This document shows, in pieces, positions 45,317-53,682 of a DNA stretch of 64,000 bases; the first letter of the stretch is position 1; the number at the start of each line of letters is the position of its first letter. The notes below the pieces were generated by a model, which had not been told where the DNA came from, made no database searches, and was given only the letters and a program-made list of their open reading frames with translations. Position numbers and translations under genes: made by a program. The stretch is from JAFEDN01 sp963818985 (lineage in GTDB: Bacteria > Pseudomonadota > Gammaproteobacteria > Coxiellales > Coxiellaceae), in the NCBI GenBank assembly GCA_963818985.1, contig CAWFUJ010000005.1:1-64000 (forward strand), in the 5' to 3' direction.

Positions 45317-46291
45317 ATGAAGCAAAAACAATTACCTTTAGTAATCACACCGGGAGAACCTGCAGGGATAGGGCCAGATATTGTCTTAAAAGTTGCAGCT
45401 AACACATTTAATTTCCCCTTGGTTGTGGTCGCCGATAAAATATTCCTTGCCGAACGTGCGCGGCAACTAGGTTTGACTATTAATTTTTGTGATTACGATC
45501 CAAAACAACCTATTCGTAAAGATCAATTAACAGTGCAACATATTCCACTCAAAGTACCTGGTATTGCCCAACATTTAAATTCAGCCAATGCCAGCTATGT
45601 TTTAGAATGTCTGCAATTTGCCACCCAAGCTTGTTTGCGAAAGGAATTTCACGCTCTAGTCACAGGCCCCGTACATAAAGGCATCATTATCGAAGCCGGA
45701 TTTACTTTTTCGGGTCATACCGAATTTTTGGCCAAGTTGACTAATAGCCCTTTACCGGTGATGTTAATGGTGGCCGAAACTTTTCAAGTCGCGTTGGTCA
45801 CTACCCATATTCCATTAGCCGCGGTTTCTGCTGCTATCACCCACAAAAGGGTGACTGAAACTATTCAAGTATTGGCAAAAGATTTAACTCAACGTTTTGG
45901 GATTGATCGACCGCGTATATCTGTCTGTGGTTTAAACCCGCATGCTGGCGAAGGTGGGCATATAGGAAGGGAGGAAATAGAGATTATTAGTCCAGCATTA
46001 GCAAAATTACGCCAACAAGGCTATCACCTCATTGGACCAGTTTCGGCGGATACTGCCTTTACTCCGTATGCACTTCAACAATGCGATGCCATTGTTGCCA
46101 TGTATCATGATCAAGCTTTGCCAGTTGTCAAAGCCATGAGTTTTAGCTCGGGTGTCAATGTAACTTTAGGTTTACCTATTATTCGGACCTCTGTCGATCA
46201 TGGCACTGCTTTAGAGCTTGCTGGCACAGGTAAAGTAGATCCCTCCAGCTTAATAGCCGCAATGAATTTGGCACTGAGGTTGAAACACTAG
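45317..46291 (+). CDS. pdxA: 4-hydroxythreonine-4-phosphate dehydrogenase
   Basis: NAD-dependent, metal-binding enzyme of pyridoxal phosphate synthesis. Metal-ligand histidines are seen in FSGHTEFLA, MYHDQALPVVK and SVDHGTALELAGTGK, in the correct order. Length 324 is normal. The ATG follows directly after repeat copy A4, so its ribosome-binding region (GCGGGAATGGC) lies inside the third hairpin of the repeat. The last base of the stop TAG is the first base of the rsmA GTG start, which couples the two genes. Confidence 0.95.
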   Translation: MKQKQLPLVITPGEPAGIGPDIVLKVAANTFNFPLVVVADKIFLAERARQLGLTINFCDYDPKQPIRKDQLTVQHIPLKVPGIAQHLNSANASYVLECLQFATQACLRKEFHALVTGPVHKGIIIEAGFTFSGHTEFLAKLTNSPLPVMLMVAETFQVALVTTHIPLAAVSAAITHKRVTETIQVLAKDLTQRFGIDRPRISVCGLNPHAGEGGHIGREEIEIISPALAKLRQQGYHLIGPVSADTAFTPYALQQCDAIVAMYHDQALPVVKAMSFSSGVNVTLGLPIIRTSVDHGTALELAGTGKVDPSSLIAAMNLALRLKH

Positions 46292-47064
46292 TGCACCCAC
46301 GCAAACGTTTTGGACAACATTTTTTAATTGATCATTCGATTCTAGAAAGAATTATTAGCTCAATCGATATTAGTTCGAGAGACTATTTAGTTGAAATTGG
46401 CCCTGGAAAAGGTATTTTAACTCAGCAATTATTATCTTTGTCCCCCCGACATTTGGATGTAATTGAAATAGATCGTGACCTGGTTGAACTTCTCAAGCAA
46501 AAATTTATAGCAACCAAAAATTTAAACATTTATAGCGGCGATGTTTTGAAATTTGATTGGCAAAAATTATGCGCCACTCATTCACCACTGCGCATCATTG
46601 GTAATTTGCCTTATAACATTACTACCCCTTTATTATTTGAATTATTTGATTTAGGAAGTGAAGTGCAAGACATGCATTTTTTATTACAAAAGGAAGTAGT
46701 CCAGCGATTAACCGCACCTGTGGGCAGCCATAATTACAGTCGATTAACGGTAATGGCCCAATATTTTTCACAATTGACCTCTTTATTTGAAGTGAGTGGG
46801 CAAGCTTTTTCTCCACCTCCCAAAGTGGAGTCGGCGTTTATCCGTATCGTTCCTTTCTCTACTCCGCCTTTTTTGGCGAAGGATTACAATATCTTCGCCA
46901 AGGTGGTCAAAGAAGCGTTTACTTATCGGCGAAAAACTTTAGCGAATAGTCTACGTCAATTAGTTTCAGGAGAAACCCTCGCGCTTCTTGATATTGACCC
47001 TGGCTTGCGCCCCCAGCAATTAACAGTGGAAAACTTTGTAAAAATTAGTGATAATATAACCTAG
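46291..47064 (+). CDS. rsmA: 16S rRNA dimethyladenosine transferase
   Basis: KsgA/RsmA dimethylates A1518/A1519 of 16S rRNA during 30S maturation. Motif order: RKRFGQHFLIDHSIL at the N-terminus, the SAM-binding VEIGPGKGILTQQLL, IEIDRDLV, and the catalytic GNLPYNITTPLLF near residue 110. GTG start overlapping the pdxA stop by one base, as is common in this operon. 257 residues, typical length. No apaG/apaH follow; the next gene is uspA. Confidence 0.95.
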   Translation: MHPRKRFGQHFLIDHSILERIISSIDISSRDYLVEIGPGKGILTQQLLSLSPRHLDVIEIDRDLVELLKQKFIATKNLNIYSGDVLKFDWQKLCATHSPLRIIGNLPYNITTPLLFELFDLGSEVQDMHFLLQKEVVQRLTAPVGSHNYSRLTVMAQYFSQLTSLFEVSGQAFSPPPKVESAFIRIVPFSTPPFLAKDYNIFAKVVKEAFTYRRKTLANSLRQLVSGETLALLDIDPGLRPQQLTVENFVKISDNIT

Positions 47065-47135
47065 TACTTTTTTCAATTTAATTCTGGCCGGTTGACCCCG
47101 TCCCTTTGCAAGGCACTAGTTAAAAGGAGTTTGTC

Positions 47136-47576
47136 ATGCTGAAATATAAACATGTGTTGGTTGCTGTTGATTTATCTTCAGTAACTAATCAAGTGTTAGC
47201 TCGTGCTCAGGGAATTGCTGATGAGAGCAAAGCCAGCTTAAGTATGGTCCATGTTATGGAACATTCGCCTGTTGCCTACGGCGGAGAATTTTCAATTCCA
47301 ATTGATGTTAATTTGGAACAATCTTTGGAAACCGAAGTTCGTAAAGAAATGCAAAAACTTGGCGCCAAATATGGTATTCCAGAAGAGCGTCAATATCTCG
47401 AAAATGGTTCAGTCAAATTGGCCGTGACCGATTTAGCTGAGACTTTACATGCGGATCTCATCGTCACAGGGACCCATGGCCATCATGGACTTGATATTTT
47501 ATTAGGGTCACGTGCGAATGCCATTTTGCATCGTGCACAATGTGATGTATTAGTAGTAAGGGTACAAGGATCATGA
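47136..47576 (+). CDS. uspA: Universal stress protein
   Basis: 146-residue UspA-fold protein. Family features are KHVLVAVDLSS near the start and the ATP-binding GTHGHHGLDILLGSRANAILHRAQCDVLVVR at the end (G-2x-G-9x-G-S/T). A strong AAAGGAG ribosome-binding site precedes the ATG. Overlaps the sppA start by 4 bases (ATGA), so the two are in one operon. Likely cytoplasmic stress role. Confidence 0.92.
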   Translation: MLKYKHVLVAVDLSSVTNQVLARAQGIADESKASLSMVHVMEHSPVAYGGEFSIPIDVNLEQSLETEVRKEMQKLGAKYGIPEERQYLENGSVKLAVTDLAETLHADLIVTGTHGHHGLDILLGSRANAILHRAQCDVLVVRVQGS

Positions 47577-48508
47577 TCGAAGACAGTTTAATTAAAGAAT
47601 TTCTTGAAGATCGACGTAGAGAACGACGCTGGCGCAACATACGCTGGATCGGCTATATGATCATTTTATTATTATTCCTTCTCCTCTTATTTTCGGCTTT
47701 TGGATTAAGTTTTAGTAAGAATACATCCACCACTGGGGCCGGTGAACCTTATGCCGCGTTGATCCGCATGGAAGGCATCATCATGCCAGGTACTGATTTC
47801 TCCGCAGAAAAAATGATTCCACAATTGAATCAAGCTTTTGCCGATTCCAACGCTCGAGGTGTCGTGCTTTTAATAAACTCACCCGGCGGTAGTCCAGTTC
47901 AAGCGAGCATTATTCATGATAAAATTATGGCCCTGAAAACCCAATACAAGAAGAAAGTCATTGTGGTTGGGGAAGATGCATTGGCTTCTGGATCTTATTT
48001 AGTTGCTACTGCAGCCGACAAAATTTACGTTAACAAAGATACGTTGACCGGTTCGATTGGGGTGATCATGGAAGGATTTGGCGCTAATGATGCTATCGCT
48101 AAGATAGGTATTCAGCGTCGGGTATTTACTGCAGGTAATCACAAAGATCGTTTAGATCCATTTGAACCATTAAAACCTGATGATGTGCTCAAAGTTAACT
48201 CGGTCTTGGCAAACGTTCATCAAAGTTTTATTAATGATGTTTTGGAAGGACGCAAAAATAAACTCAATGGCGAACAAAAAGAATTATTTTCAGGTGATTT
48301 TTGGAGCGGAGCCCAAGCTGTGAACCTGGGTTTAGCAGATGGCACTGCCAATTTATGGGAAGCGCTGAGTAAAGAATTTAATACCAAATATTACCGCGAT
48401 TACAGTTTAAAACCCTCGCTGTTATCAAGTCTACTTAATGGTTTTAATACTCAGTTAAATTTAAATTTGGCGCAACAATTTACGAAAAAATTAAATGCAG
48501 CATTGTAA
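47573..48508 (+). CDS. sppA: Signal peptide peptidase SppA, 36-kDa type
   Basis: Membrane-bound S49 serine peptidase that degrades cleaved signal peptides. One transmembrane helix (residues ~25-45) anchors it. The GVVLLINSPGGS region leads to the nucleophilic serine in ALASGSYLVATAADKIY, and the catalytic Lys is expected in GNHKDRLDPF. 311 residues: the short, single-domain form, unlike the duplicated E. coli SppA. Coupled to uspA by a 4-base overlap. Confidence 0.93.
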   Translation: MIEDSLIKEFLEDRRRERRWRNIRWIGYMIILLLFLLLLFSAFGLSFSKNTSTTGAGEPYAALIRMEGIIMPGTDFSAEKMIPQLNQAFADSNARGVVLLINSPGGSPVQASIIHDKIMALKTQYKKKVIVVGEDALASGSYLVATAADKIYVNKDTLTGSIGVIMEGFGANDAIAKIGIQRRVFTAGNHKDRLDPFEPLKPDDVLKVNSVLANVHQSFINDVLEGRKNKLNGEQKELFSGDFWSGAQAVNLGLADGTANLWEALSKEFNTKYYRDYSLKPSLLSSLLNGFNTQLNLNLAQQFTKKLNAAL

Positions 48509-48552
48509 GGGAGAGGCCCATAGCCCAAATTGGTATTAACAGGGAATACACT

Positions 48553-49158
48553 TTGAGTCAGTTGCTTCATGTAGATCCAAATCCCTATGTACAATTTGCA
48601 CTGTGGTTTAATGAAGCTTGCGAATTAATGCCTGCAAGGTTGGTTAATGCGATGACGTTAGCCACCGTTTCTAGAGACAATAAACCATCTGCACGCATAG
48701 TCTTACTCAAAGAATTTGACGAACGAGGCTTTACTTTTTTTACTAATTATCATAGTCAAAAAGGTCAGCATATTGCTTATAATCCGAATGTTAGTTTATC
48801 TTTTTGGTGGGAAACGCTGGAACGCCAAGTTCGCATTGAAGGTCAGGTTGAAAAAATTAGTCCAGAAAGTTCTGATCTATACTTTCAAAGCAGGTCTAAA
48901 AATTCACAAATAGCAGCGGTTGCTTCTCAGCAAAGCCAAGTATTATCAAAAGTGGAGGATCTGCAGTCGCATTATCAACTCTTAATTTCAGAATTTGCTG
49001 CTGCCGATAGCCTTGTGCACCGACCTCCTCATTGGGGTGGATATATCGTCAAGCCAGAAAGATTTGAATTTTGGCAAGGTCGAGAAAATAGATTGCATGA
49101 TCGATTTTATTATTTTTTAGACAATGGCCAATGGCGAATTAATAGATTATTTCCATAA
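48553..49158 (+). CDS. pdxH: Pyridoxine/pyridoxamine 5'-phosphate oxidase
   Basis: FMN-dependent enzyme giving pyridoxal 5'-phosphate. Recognisable from MTLATVSRDNKPSARIVLLKEFDERGFTFFTN, SFWWETLERQVRIEG, the RSKNSQIAAVASQQSQ block and the C-terminal FWQGRENRLHDR. TTG start with GGGAATA before it; 201 residues, slightly short at the N-terminus. With pdxA in the same window it provides two steps of vitamin B6 metabolism. Ends next to a family B palindrome. Confidence 0.93.
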   Translation: MSQLLHVDPNPYVQFALWFNEACELMPARLVNAMTLATVSRDNKPSARIVLLKEFDERGFTFFTNYHSQKGQHIAYNPNVSLSFWWETLERQVRIEGQVEKISPESSDLYFQSRSKNSQIAAVASQQSQVLSKVEDLQSHYQLLISEFAAADSLVHRPPHWGGYIVKPERFEFWQGRENRLHDRFYYFLDNGQWRINRLFP

Positions 49159-49159
49159 T

Positions 49160-50017
49160 CTATCTATATGCATCCCCTCTCCCGGATGGGAGAGGGGAAG
49201 TATTGTAACTTCCAATAAAACTTTTTATCAAATGTATCATTTTATGGCTTGATTGCTGCGCCATAAATATAGTTTCTTCATGTGAAAGCGGCACGTTGGT
49301 TAATCCTGCCGCTAAATTAACCACCACCGTCAACCCAATGACTTTCAAACCACAGTGCCGAGCCACAATCACTTCCGGAACCACCGACATACCAATCACA
49401 TCTGCTCCTAAGATTCTAAAAGCATGGATCTCCGCCGGAGTTTCAAAAGAAGGCCCTAGCACACTGATATAAATTCCTTCTGCTAAAGGGATGGAGAGAT
49501 CATGTCCGATCTTTTCCATTTGGCGCCTAAACGGCTTATCATACACTTCACTCATATCTGGGAAACGCGGACCAAATTCTGGGTTATTAATCCCAACTAA
49601 TGGATTTACCCCTTGGAAATTAATATGGTTACTGAGCAGAATGAGTTGACCTGGGCGGATCTCAGGCCATAAAGATCCCACTGCGCCGGTAATAATGACC
49701 GAATGACACCCTAACAATTTTAAAGTACGTACGTAGGTGCAAATTTGCTCGGTATTGCAGCCTTCATAAAGGTGTCCACGACCTTGCAAACATACCACAG
49801 GTTTTTTATTCAGCCATCCAATGCTGAGTTCACCCTTGTGACCCTCCACATGACAGGTGGGGAAACCCGGCAAATCTTGATAAGGAAATACATTACGCTG
49901 TTCTATCTGCTCAGCCAAAGCGCCTAGACCGGAACCTAGGATAATCCCGAATTCTGGCGAACATCCTCCAGTTTTCTGCTTGATAATTTGTGCAGCCTTG
50001 CGTGCAGCTTCGGTCAT
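49160..50017 (-). CDS. Purine nucleoside phosphorylase (trimeric, PNP/XapA type)
   Basis: Phosphorolyses purine nucleosides for salvage. The N-terminal GIILGSGLGALAEQIEQR phosphate loop, the FPTCHVEGHKG His, the GRGHLYEG segment, and VIITGAVGSLWPEIRPGQLILLSNHINFQG are family-typical, as is the ETPAEIHAFRILGADVIGMSVVPE catalytic block. The final dozen residues (SPLPSGRGDAYR) come from family B copy B8 and are not part of the fold. 285 residues. The symbol could be punA or xapA, so none is given. Confidence 0.93.
   Translation of the reverse strand: MTEAARKAAQIIKQKTGGCSPEFGIILGSGLGALAEQIEQRNVFPYQDLPGFPTCHVEGHKGELSIGWLNKKPVVCLQGRGHLYEGCNTEQICTYVRTLKLLGCHSVIITGAVGSLWPEIRPGQLILLSNHINFQGVNPLVGINNPEFGPRFPDMSEVYDKPFRRQMEKIGHDLSIPLAEGIYISVLGPSFETPAEIHAFRILGADVIGMSVVPEVIVARHCGLKVIGLTVVVNLAAGLTNVPLSHEETIFMAQQSSHKMIHLIKSFIGSYNTSPLPSGRGDAYR
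49173..49198. repeat. Family B palindrome (copy B8), coding in the PNP C-terminus
   Basis: TCCCCTCTCCC..GGGAGAGGGGA read as SPLPSGRG codons at the end of the PNP gene. It lies between the convergent pdxH and PNP genes. Confidence 0.7.
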
Positions 50018-50045
50018 AACAACTCCTTTTTAATTATCGTATTTA

Positions 50046-50071
50046 TCCCCTCTCCCGGGCGGGAGAGGGGA
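50046..50071. repeat. Family B palindrome (copy B9)
   Basis: TCCCCTCTCCCG..CGGGAGAGGGGA between the hpf end and the PNP start, in the direction of transcription; a likely terminator or spacer. Confidence 0.6.
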
Positions 50072-50090
50072 AAGACGCACAAATCTATTA

Positions 50091-50633
50091 CTATACTCTT
50101 GTATTTAATACTGATACTCGATGCGCTTGCATCCCTTCATTACCAATCGCCGGCAAAAAATGGACTTTATTACCTAATCGCAACTGATAAAAGTGTTTGT
50201 TGACTAAATTTCCAAGGTTAAAATAATATTCATTATTTTGCTCATCGGAAATAAAACCATATTCTTCATCTTCCATTAGCCGCACAATTTCACCTTTTAG
50301 TTTTTCACCGTGATCTTTAGTCCCCCCGTATAAACGCCGACGATGCTCGTCTAACTGATCACGCATACTATTTCTGGCCCCTTGCAAGGCTAAATAAAGG
50401 TTTTCATTAGGATGGTGTGTGACACTAAATTCATGTCCAGGAACGCTGACATAAATATTTACATTGTACAACTTTCCTTGGTGCTGGTGTTTTTGTACCA
50501 GACCTACGACCACTTTACAGGTAATGATATTATAAAAAACTCTATCCAACTTCTCCATTTTTGTGCGAATTCGTTGTTCAACGGCTTCTGAATAGTCAAA
50601 ATCTCGAAACGTGATTTGTAATGGTTGTTGCAT
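50091..50633 (-). CDS. HPF/RaiA-type ribosome-associated factor fused to a cold-shock-like domain
   Basis: 180 residues. Residues 1-105 form the HPF/RaiA fold (LQITFRDFDYSEAVEQRIRTKMEKLDRVF, VQKHQHQGKLYNVNIYVSVPGHEFSV, DQLDEHRRRLYGG). Residues ~114-178 are cold-shock-like (GEIVRLMEDEEYGFISDEQNNEYYFN, then GNKVHFLPAIGNEGMQAHRV). HPF/RaiA members stabilise idle ribosomes and the CSD would bind single-stranded nucleic acid. This two-domain form occurs in several proteobacteria. Read divergently from nothing near; csrA lies just upstream in the same direction. Confidence 0.85.
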   Translation of the reverse strand: MQQPLQITFRDFDYSEAVEQRIRTKMEKLDRVFYNIITCKVVVGLVQKHQHQGKLYNVNIYVSVPGHEFSVTHHPNENLYLALQGARNSMRDQLDEHRRRLYGGTKDHGEKLKGEIVRLMEDEEYGFISDEQNNEYYFNLGNLVNKHFYQLRLGNKVHFLPAIGNEGMQAHRVSVLNTRV

Positions 50634-50736
50634 AACAGCCCCCCTTTATAAATACTTTCTTTATACTATCTATAAGTATAGTGGAAATTTAAAAGGCCAG
50701 GCGCATCCGACAACCAAACATTATAAGGCATTGATT

Positions 50737-50958
50737 TCAAGTAACTTCTTCTGTCTCAGGAATTTCTTTAAAAACTCCTTCAGTATCGACGTTTTCCTTA
50801 GTTATACGGTTATAAATTTCTTCGCGATGAACAGGGATATGACGAGGTGCTTCAATGCCAAGCCGTACTTGACTACCTCTCACCTCTAAAACATGAACCC
50901 TCACTTCGCCATTACCTATGATCAGGCGTTCGCCAATGGAACGTGTTAATACCAACAT
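50737..50958 (-). CDS. csrA: Carbon storage regulator CsrA
   Basis: 73-residue RNA-binding homodimer regulating translation and mRNA stability at GGA sites. The N-terminal MLVLTRSIGERLIIG and the GSQVRLGIEAPRHIPVHREEIY block are near-consensus. An acidic C-terminal extension of about 12 residues is longer than in E. coli CsrA. In Legionellales it represses the transmissive state and is antagonised by LetA-dependent small RNAs; a LetA-type gene lies 6.7 kb away. hpf follows downstream on the same strand. Confidence 0.95.
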   Translation of the reverse strand: MLVLTRSIGERLIIGNGEVRVHVLEVRGSQVRLGIEAPRHIPVHREEIYNRITKENVDTEGVFKEIPETEEVT

Positions 50959-50980
50959 GCTTTCTACTCCCTAACTTTAA

Positions 50981-51015
50981 GTAACAGCTCATCTTATGGA
51001 TAGGAACGCTGTTAC
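50981..51015 (-). promoter_or_regulatory. Inverted repeat upstream of csrA
   Basis: GTAACAGC (50981-50988) and GCTGTTAC (51008-51015) are exact complements, with further AAGT/ACTT partial pairing outward. Position about 25-55 bases before the csrA start would suit an operator or an mRNA leader hairpin; no binding protein is identified. Confidence 0.4.
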
Positions 51016-51112
51016 AACTTTAAAAAAGATTTCATCCTATGGGACCTGTACAGGACATCTCTCCTTGCATAGTTTAATCCTTAAAAAAAAACATATCAAG
51101 CTCCAAGTTTAA

Positions 51113-51787
51113 TCAACTCGTAGTTCTACTGACAAGCTCTTGCACTCCGTTGGAGGTGCCGATGAGTAGGAGGTCCGCTCCACGTCTAGCAAATAAACCA
51201 TTAGTGACCACTCCGGCAATATTATTTAAGGCATCTTCCAATGCTATCGGTTCGCTAATTTTCATATTATACACATCGATAATGTGATTACCATTATCAG
51301 TTTTAAATCCTTCTCGGTAGACTGGATCTCCGCCCATTTTTACAATTTGACGAGCAACGTAACTTCTGGCCATAGGAATCACTTCAATGGGTAAGGGAAA
51401 ACGGCCCAAAACTGACGATTTTTTACTTTGGTCAATGATGCATATAAATTGTTGGGAAGCTGCAGCAATAATTTTTTCTCGAGTTAACGCACCCCCTCCG
51501 CCTTTAATTAAAGAGAGGAAATCATCACATTCGTCCGCACCATCTACATACAGCGGTAAACTACCCACTTCATTTAAGTCATAAATGACGATGCCTTGAG
51601 CGCGCAATAGTTGTTCGGTTTCAATAGAGCTTGGTACTGCACCATCAATATGATGTTTAATCTTACCCAAACCATCAATAAAATATTTGACAGTTGAACC
51701 TGTTCCGACGCCTATAATACTTCCTTTTACCACAGCATCTAAGGCGGCCTGCGCAGCGGCTTGCTTCATTGCTTCTCTAGATGTCAT
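51113..51787 (-). CDS. rpiA: Ribose-5-phosphate isomerase A
   Basis: Pentose-phosphate pathway enzyme interconverting ribose 5-phosphate and ribulose 5-phosphate. Family blocks are present: GVGTGSTVKYFIDGL phosphate-binding loop, YVDGADECDD, KGGGGALTREKI, and the C-terminal GVVTNGLFARRGADLLLIGT. 224 residues, normal length. Single gene, divergent from ftsY; no clear ribosome-binding site beyond ACAGGATT-like sequence before the ATG. Confidence 0.97.
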   Translation of the reverse strand: MTSREAMKQAAAQAALDAVVKGSIIGVGTGSTVKYFIDGLGKIKHHIDGAVPSSIETEQLLRAQGIVIYDLNEVGSLPLYVDGADECDDFLSLIKGGGGALTREKIIAAASQQFICIIDQSKKSSVLGRFPLPIEVIPMARSYVARQIVKMGGDPVYREGFKTDNGNHIIDVYNMKISEPIALEDALNNIAGVVTNGLFARRGADLLLIGTSNGVQELVSRTTS

Positions 51788-51873
51788 GTTTATAATCCTG
51801 TAATATAAATTTGTTCTAAAAATGTGATATTAACAGTTACTTTTATATATGAATAGATCCTGGCAAGAAGTGT

Positions 51874-52854
51874 ATGTTCGATTTTCTGAAAACTAAAAAA
51901 AATGATGACGGCGACAATCCGCCAAGGCCTGATAACGGCAAGCAAGGCTGGCTATCGCGTTTAAATGCGGGTTTAAAACGAACTCGCCATGCTTTTACTG
52001 ATACCCTTGCGACTTTGGTTCTCGGCAAAAAACAAATTGATGCCGATTTATTAAAAGAATTAGAAACTCAGTTATTGTTAGCTGACATTGGCGTAGAATT
52101 GACTGAACAAATTTTAAAAAAACTCACTGAACAAGTGGCACGCAAAGAACTGAGCGATCCACAACGTTTAATTGAATCTTTGAAAAACCAACTAGAATCA
52201 ATACTGCTACCTTTTAATCAACCTTTGGTTTTGCAAGGATCGCCGTGCGTCATCCTAATGGTAGGCATCAACGGTTCTGGAAAAACCACTAGCATTGCCA
52301 AGATTTGCCATTATTATCAGCAACAAGGTAAACGTATCATCTTAGCAGCTGGCGACACTTTTCGTGCTGCAGCCATTGAACAATTACAAGTATGGGGAGA
52401 ACGAAATCAAGTTCCAGTTATTGCTCAGCATCAAGGAGCCGACAGTGCTTCCGTTATTTTTGACGCCATGCAAACCGCCACGGCTAAAAATTACGATTTA
52501 TTAATCGCCGATACCGCTGGACGATTACATACTCAAGACCCATTGATGGCCGAATTAGCTAAGATTAAGCGGGTTTTAACTAAAATCAATCCTGCGGCTC
52601 CGCATGAAGTCATGTTAGTGATCGATGCAGGGACCGGCCAAAATGCTTTGCGTCAAGCCGAGCAATTTCATCAATCCATTGGTCTAACCGGATTATGTTT
52701 AACCAAATTAGATGGAACTGCAAAAGGCGGAATGGTGTTTGCAATTACCAATAAAATGAAATTGCCAATACGGTTTATCGGCGTTGGTGAACAGCTCGAT
52801 GATCTCAAACCTTTTGACGCCAAAGAATTCGTCAATGCTTTATTTAACACCTGA
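51874..52854 (+). CDS. ftsY: Signal recognition particle receptor FtsY
   Basis: GTPase docking SRP-ribosome complexes at the membrane. The NG domain is complete with GINGSGKTTSIAKI (G1), DTFRAAAIEQL, DTAGRLHTQDPLMAEL (G3), TKLDGTAKGG (G4) and GVGEQLDDLKPF. The acidic A domain is nearly missing: only about 20 mostly polar residues precede the N domain, so this is a short form (326 versus ~500 residues in E. coli). Upstream of ftsE-ftsX as in many gammaproteobacteria, but separated by an outer membrane protein gene on the opposite strand. Confidence 0.96.
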   Translation: MFDFLKTKKNDDGDNPPRPDNGKQGWLSRLNAGLKRTRHAFTDTLATLVLGKKQIDADLLKELETQLLLADIGVELTEQILKKLTEQVARKELSDPQRLIESLKNQLESILLPFNQPLVLQGSPCVILMVGINGSGKTTSIAKICHYYQQQGKRIILAAGDTFRAAAIEQLQVWGERNQVPVIAQHQGADSASVIFDAMQTATAKNYDLLIADTAGRLHTQDPLMAELAKIKRVLTKINPAAPHEVMLVIDAGTGQNALRQAEQFHQSIGLTGLCLTKLDGTAKGGMVFAITNKMKLPIRFIGVGEQLDDLKPFDAKEFVNALFNT

Positions 52855-52857
52855 TAT

Positions 52858-52884
52858 TTCCCCTCTCCCATCAGGGAGAAGGAA
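52858..52884. terminator. Family B palindrome (copy B10)
   Basis: TTCCCCTCTCCC..GGGAGAAGGA between the convergent ends of ftsY and the outer membrane protein gene; a plausible bidirectional terminator. Confidence 0.5.
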
Positions 52885-52885
52885 A

Positions 52886-53578
52886 TTAGATATTAACAAC
52901 AAATGCAAGACCTAAACTAATTTCATTGCTATCAGGATTTACTTGCCAGTCTTGAATTTGATTATTTTCGTCAACATCATTATTATTATTAATCCCATCA
53001 AATTTAGAAAATTTAGTGTATATGTATTCAACTCTGGCCATTATATAACGAGAAAGTCCCAGGTTATAACCTAAACCTACTCTCAATCCATTCCGACGAA
53101 TAGAACCTGTATTGGCAATGACTTGATTGCTCAGTCTATCTTTTTGCTCCAAATTAAAATTTGCAGAATTCAGGCCTAAAATGCCATAAAACATGCTATT
53201 TTTATCTCGCCAAACAAAGCCTGGCCTGAAATCGAAGATATAAATATCGCTCATGGTCGCTTTATAATTCAGCATGGTATTGCTATCATAATTTGTAAAA
53301 TTTTTATTTGTTGTTCGCGTACCTAACTGAGTTCCACCTTCAAACCCTAAATAAATATAATCGACCAGTACCCCATATCCTAAAAATAATCCAACCTGCT
53401 GACTGCTGACTGTGTTTACTAACGTGTGGTTATAGTTGGTCCAATTAAAAGAGGTAACGGTATAAGCAGGCGCCACCCCAAAATAAAAAAATTGATTGCT
53501 CGCTAAAGCATGACGTACAGTTATCATTCCCAAAAAACTTATCAACAAAATAACATATTTTTTCACTTTCAAAGACAT
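52886..53578 (-). CDS. Outer membrane beta-barrel protein
   Basis: 230 residues. ATG 53578 is preferred to a longer frame because it has a GGAAGGG ribosome-binding site and a signal peptide (KYVILLISFLGMITVRHALA). The mature part is rich in alternating aromatic/polar strands (FFYFGVAPAYTVTSF, LGYGVLVDYIYLGFEGG, FDFRPGFVWRDKNSMFYGILG, GLRVGLGYNLGLSRYIMARVEY) and ends SLGLAFVVNI, as in 8-stranded OmpA/opacity-like barrels. Similar small barrels are common and surface-exposed in this order. Inserted between ftsY and ftsE on the other strand. Confidence 0.8.
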   Translation of the reverse strand: MSLKVKKYVILLISFLGMITVRHALASNQFFYFGVAPAYTVTSFNWTNYNHTLVNTVSSQQVGLFLGYGVLVDYIYLGFEGGTQLGTRTTNKNFTNYDSNTMLNYKATMSDIYIFDFRPGFVWRDKNSMFYGILGLNSANFNLEQKDRLSNQVIANTGSIRRNGLRVGLGYNLGLSRYIMARVEYIYTKFSKFDGINNNNDVDENNQIQDWQVNPDSNEISLGLAFVVNI

Positions 53579-53642
53579 GATCTTACCCTTCCACTGTTTC
53601 TCTATAGCGCATAATAACACATTTGCTATTGCCGAAAAGCCC

Positions 53643-53676
53643 AGCAATTTCACCAAAAGCGAAATTGCTATATAAT
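53643..53676 (+). promoter_or_regulatory. Promoter and inverted repeat directly before ftsE
   Basis: A consensus -10 TATAAT at 53671-53676 lies 6 bases before ATG 53683, with TTTCAC at 53648-53653 as a -35 at 17-base spacing. AGCAATTTC (53643-53651) and GAAATTGCT (53661-53669) make a 9-bp inverted repeat over the -35/spacer. Transcription from here would start at or beside the A of the ATG. Confidence 0.55.
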
Positions 53677-53682
53677 ACTGAC

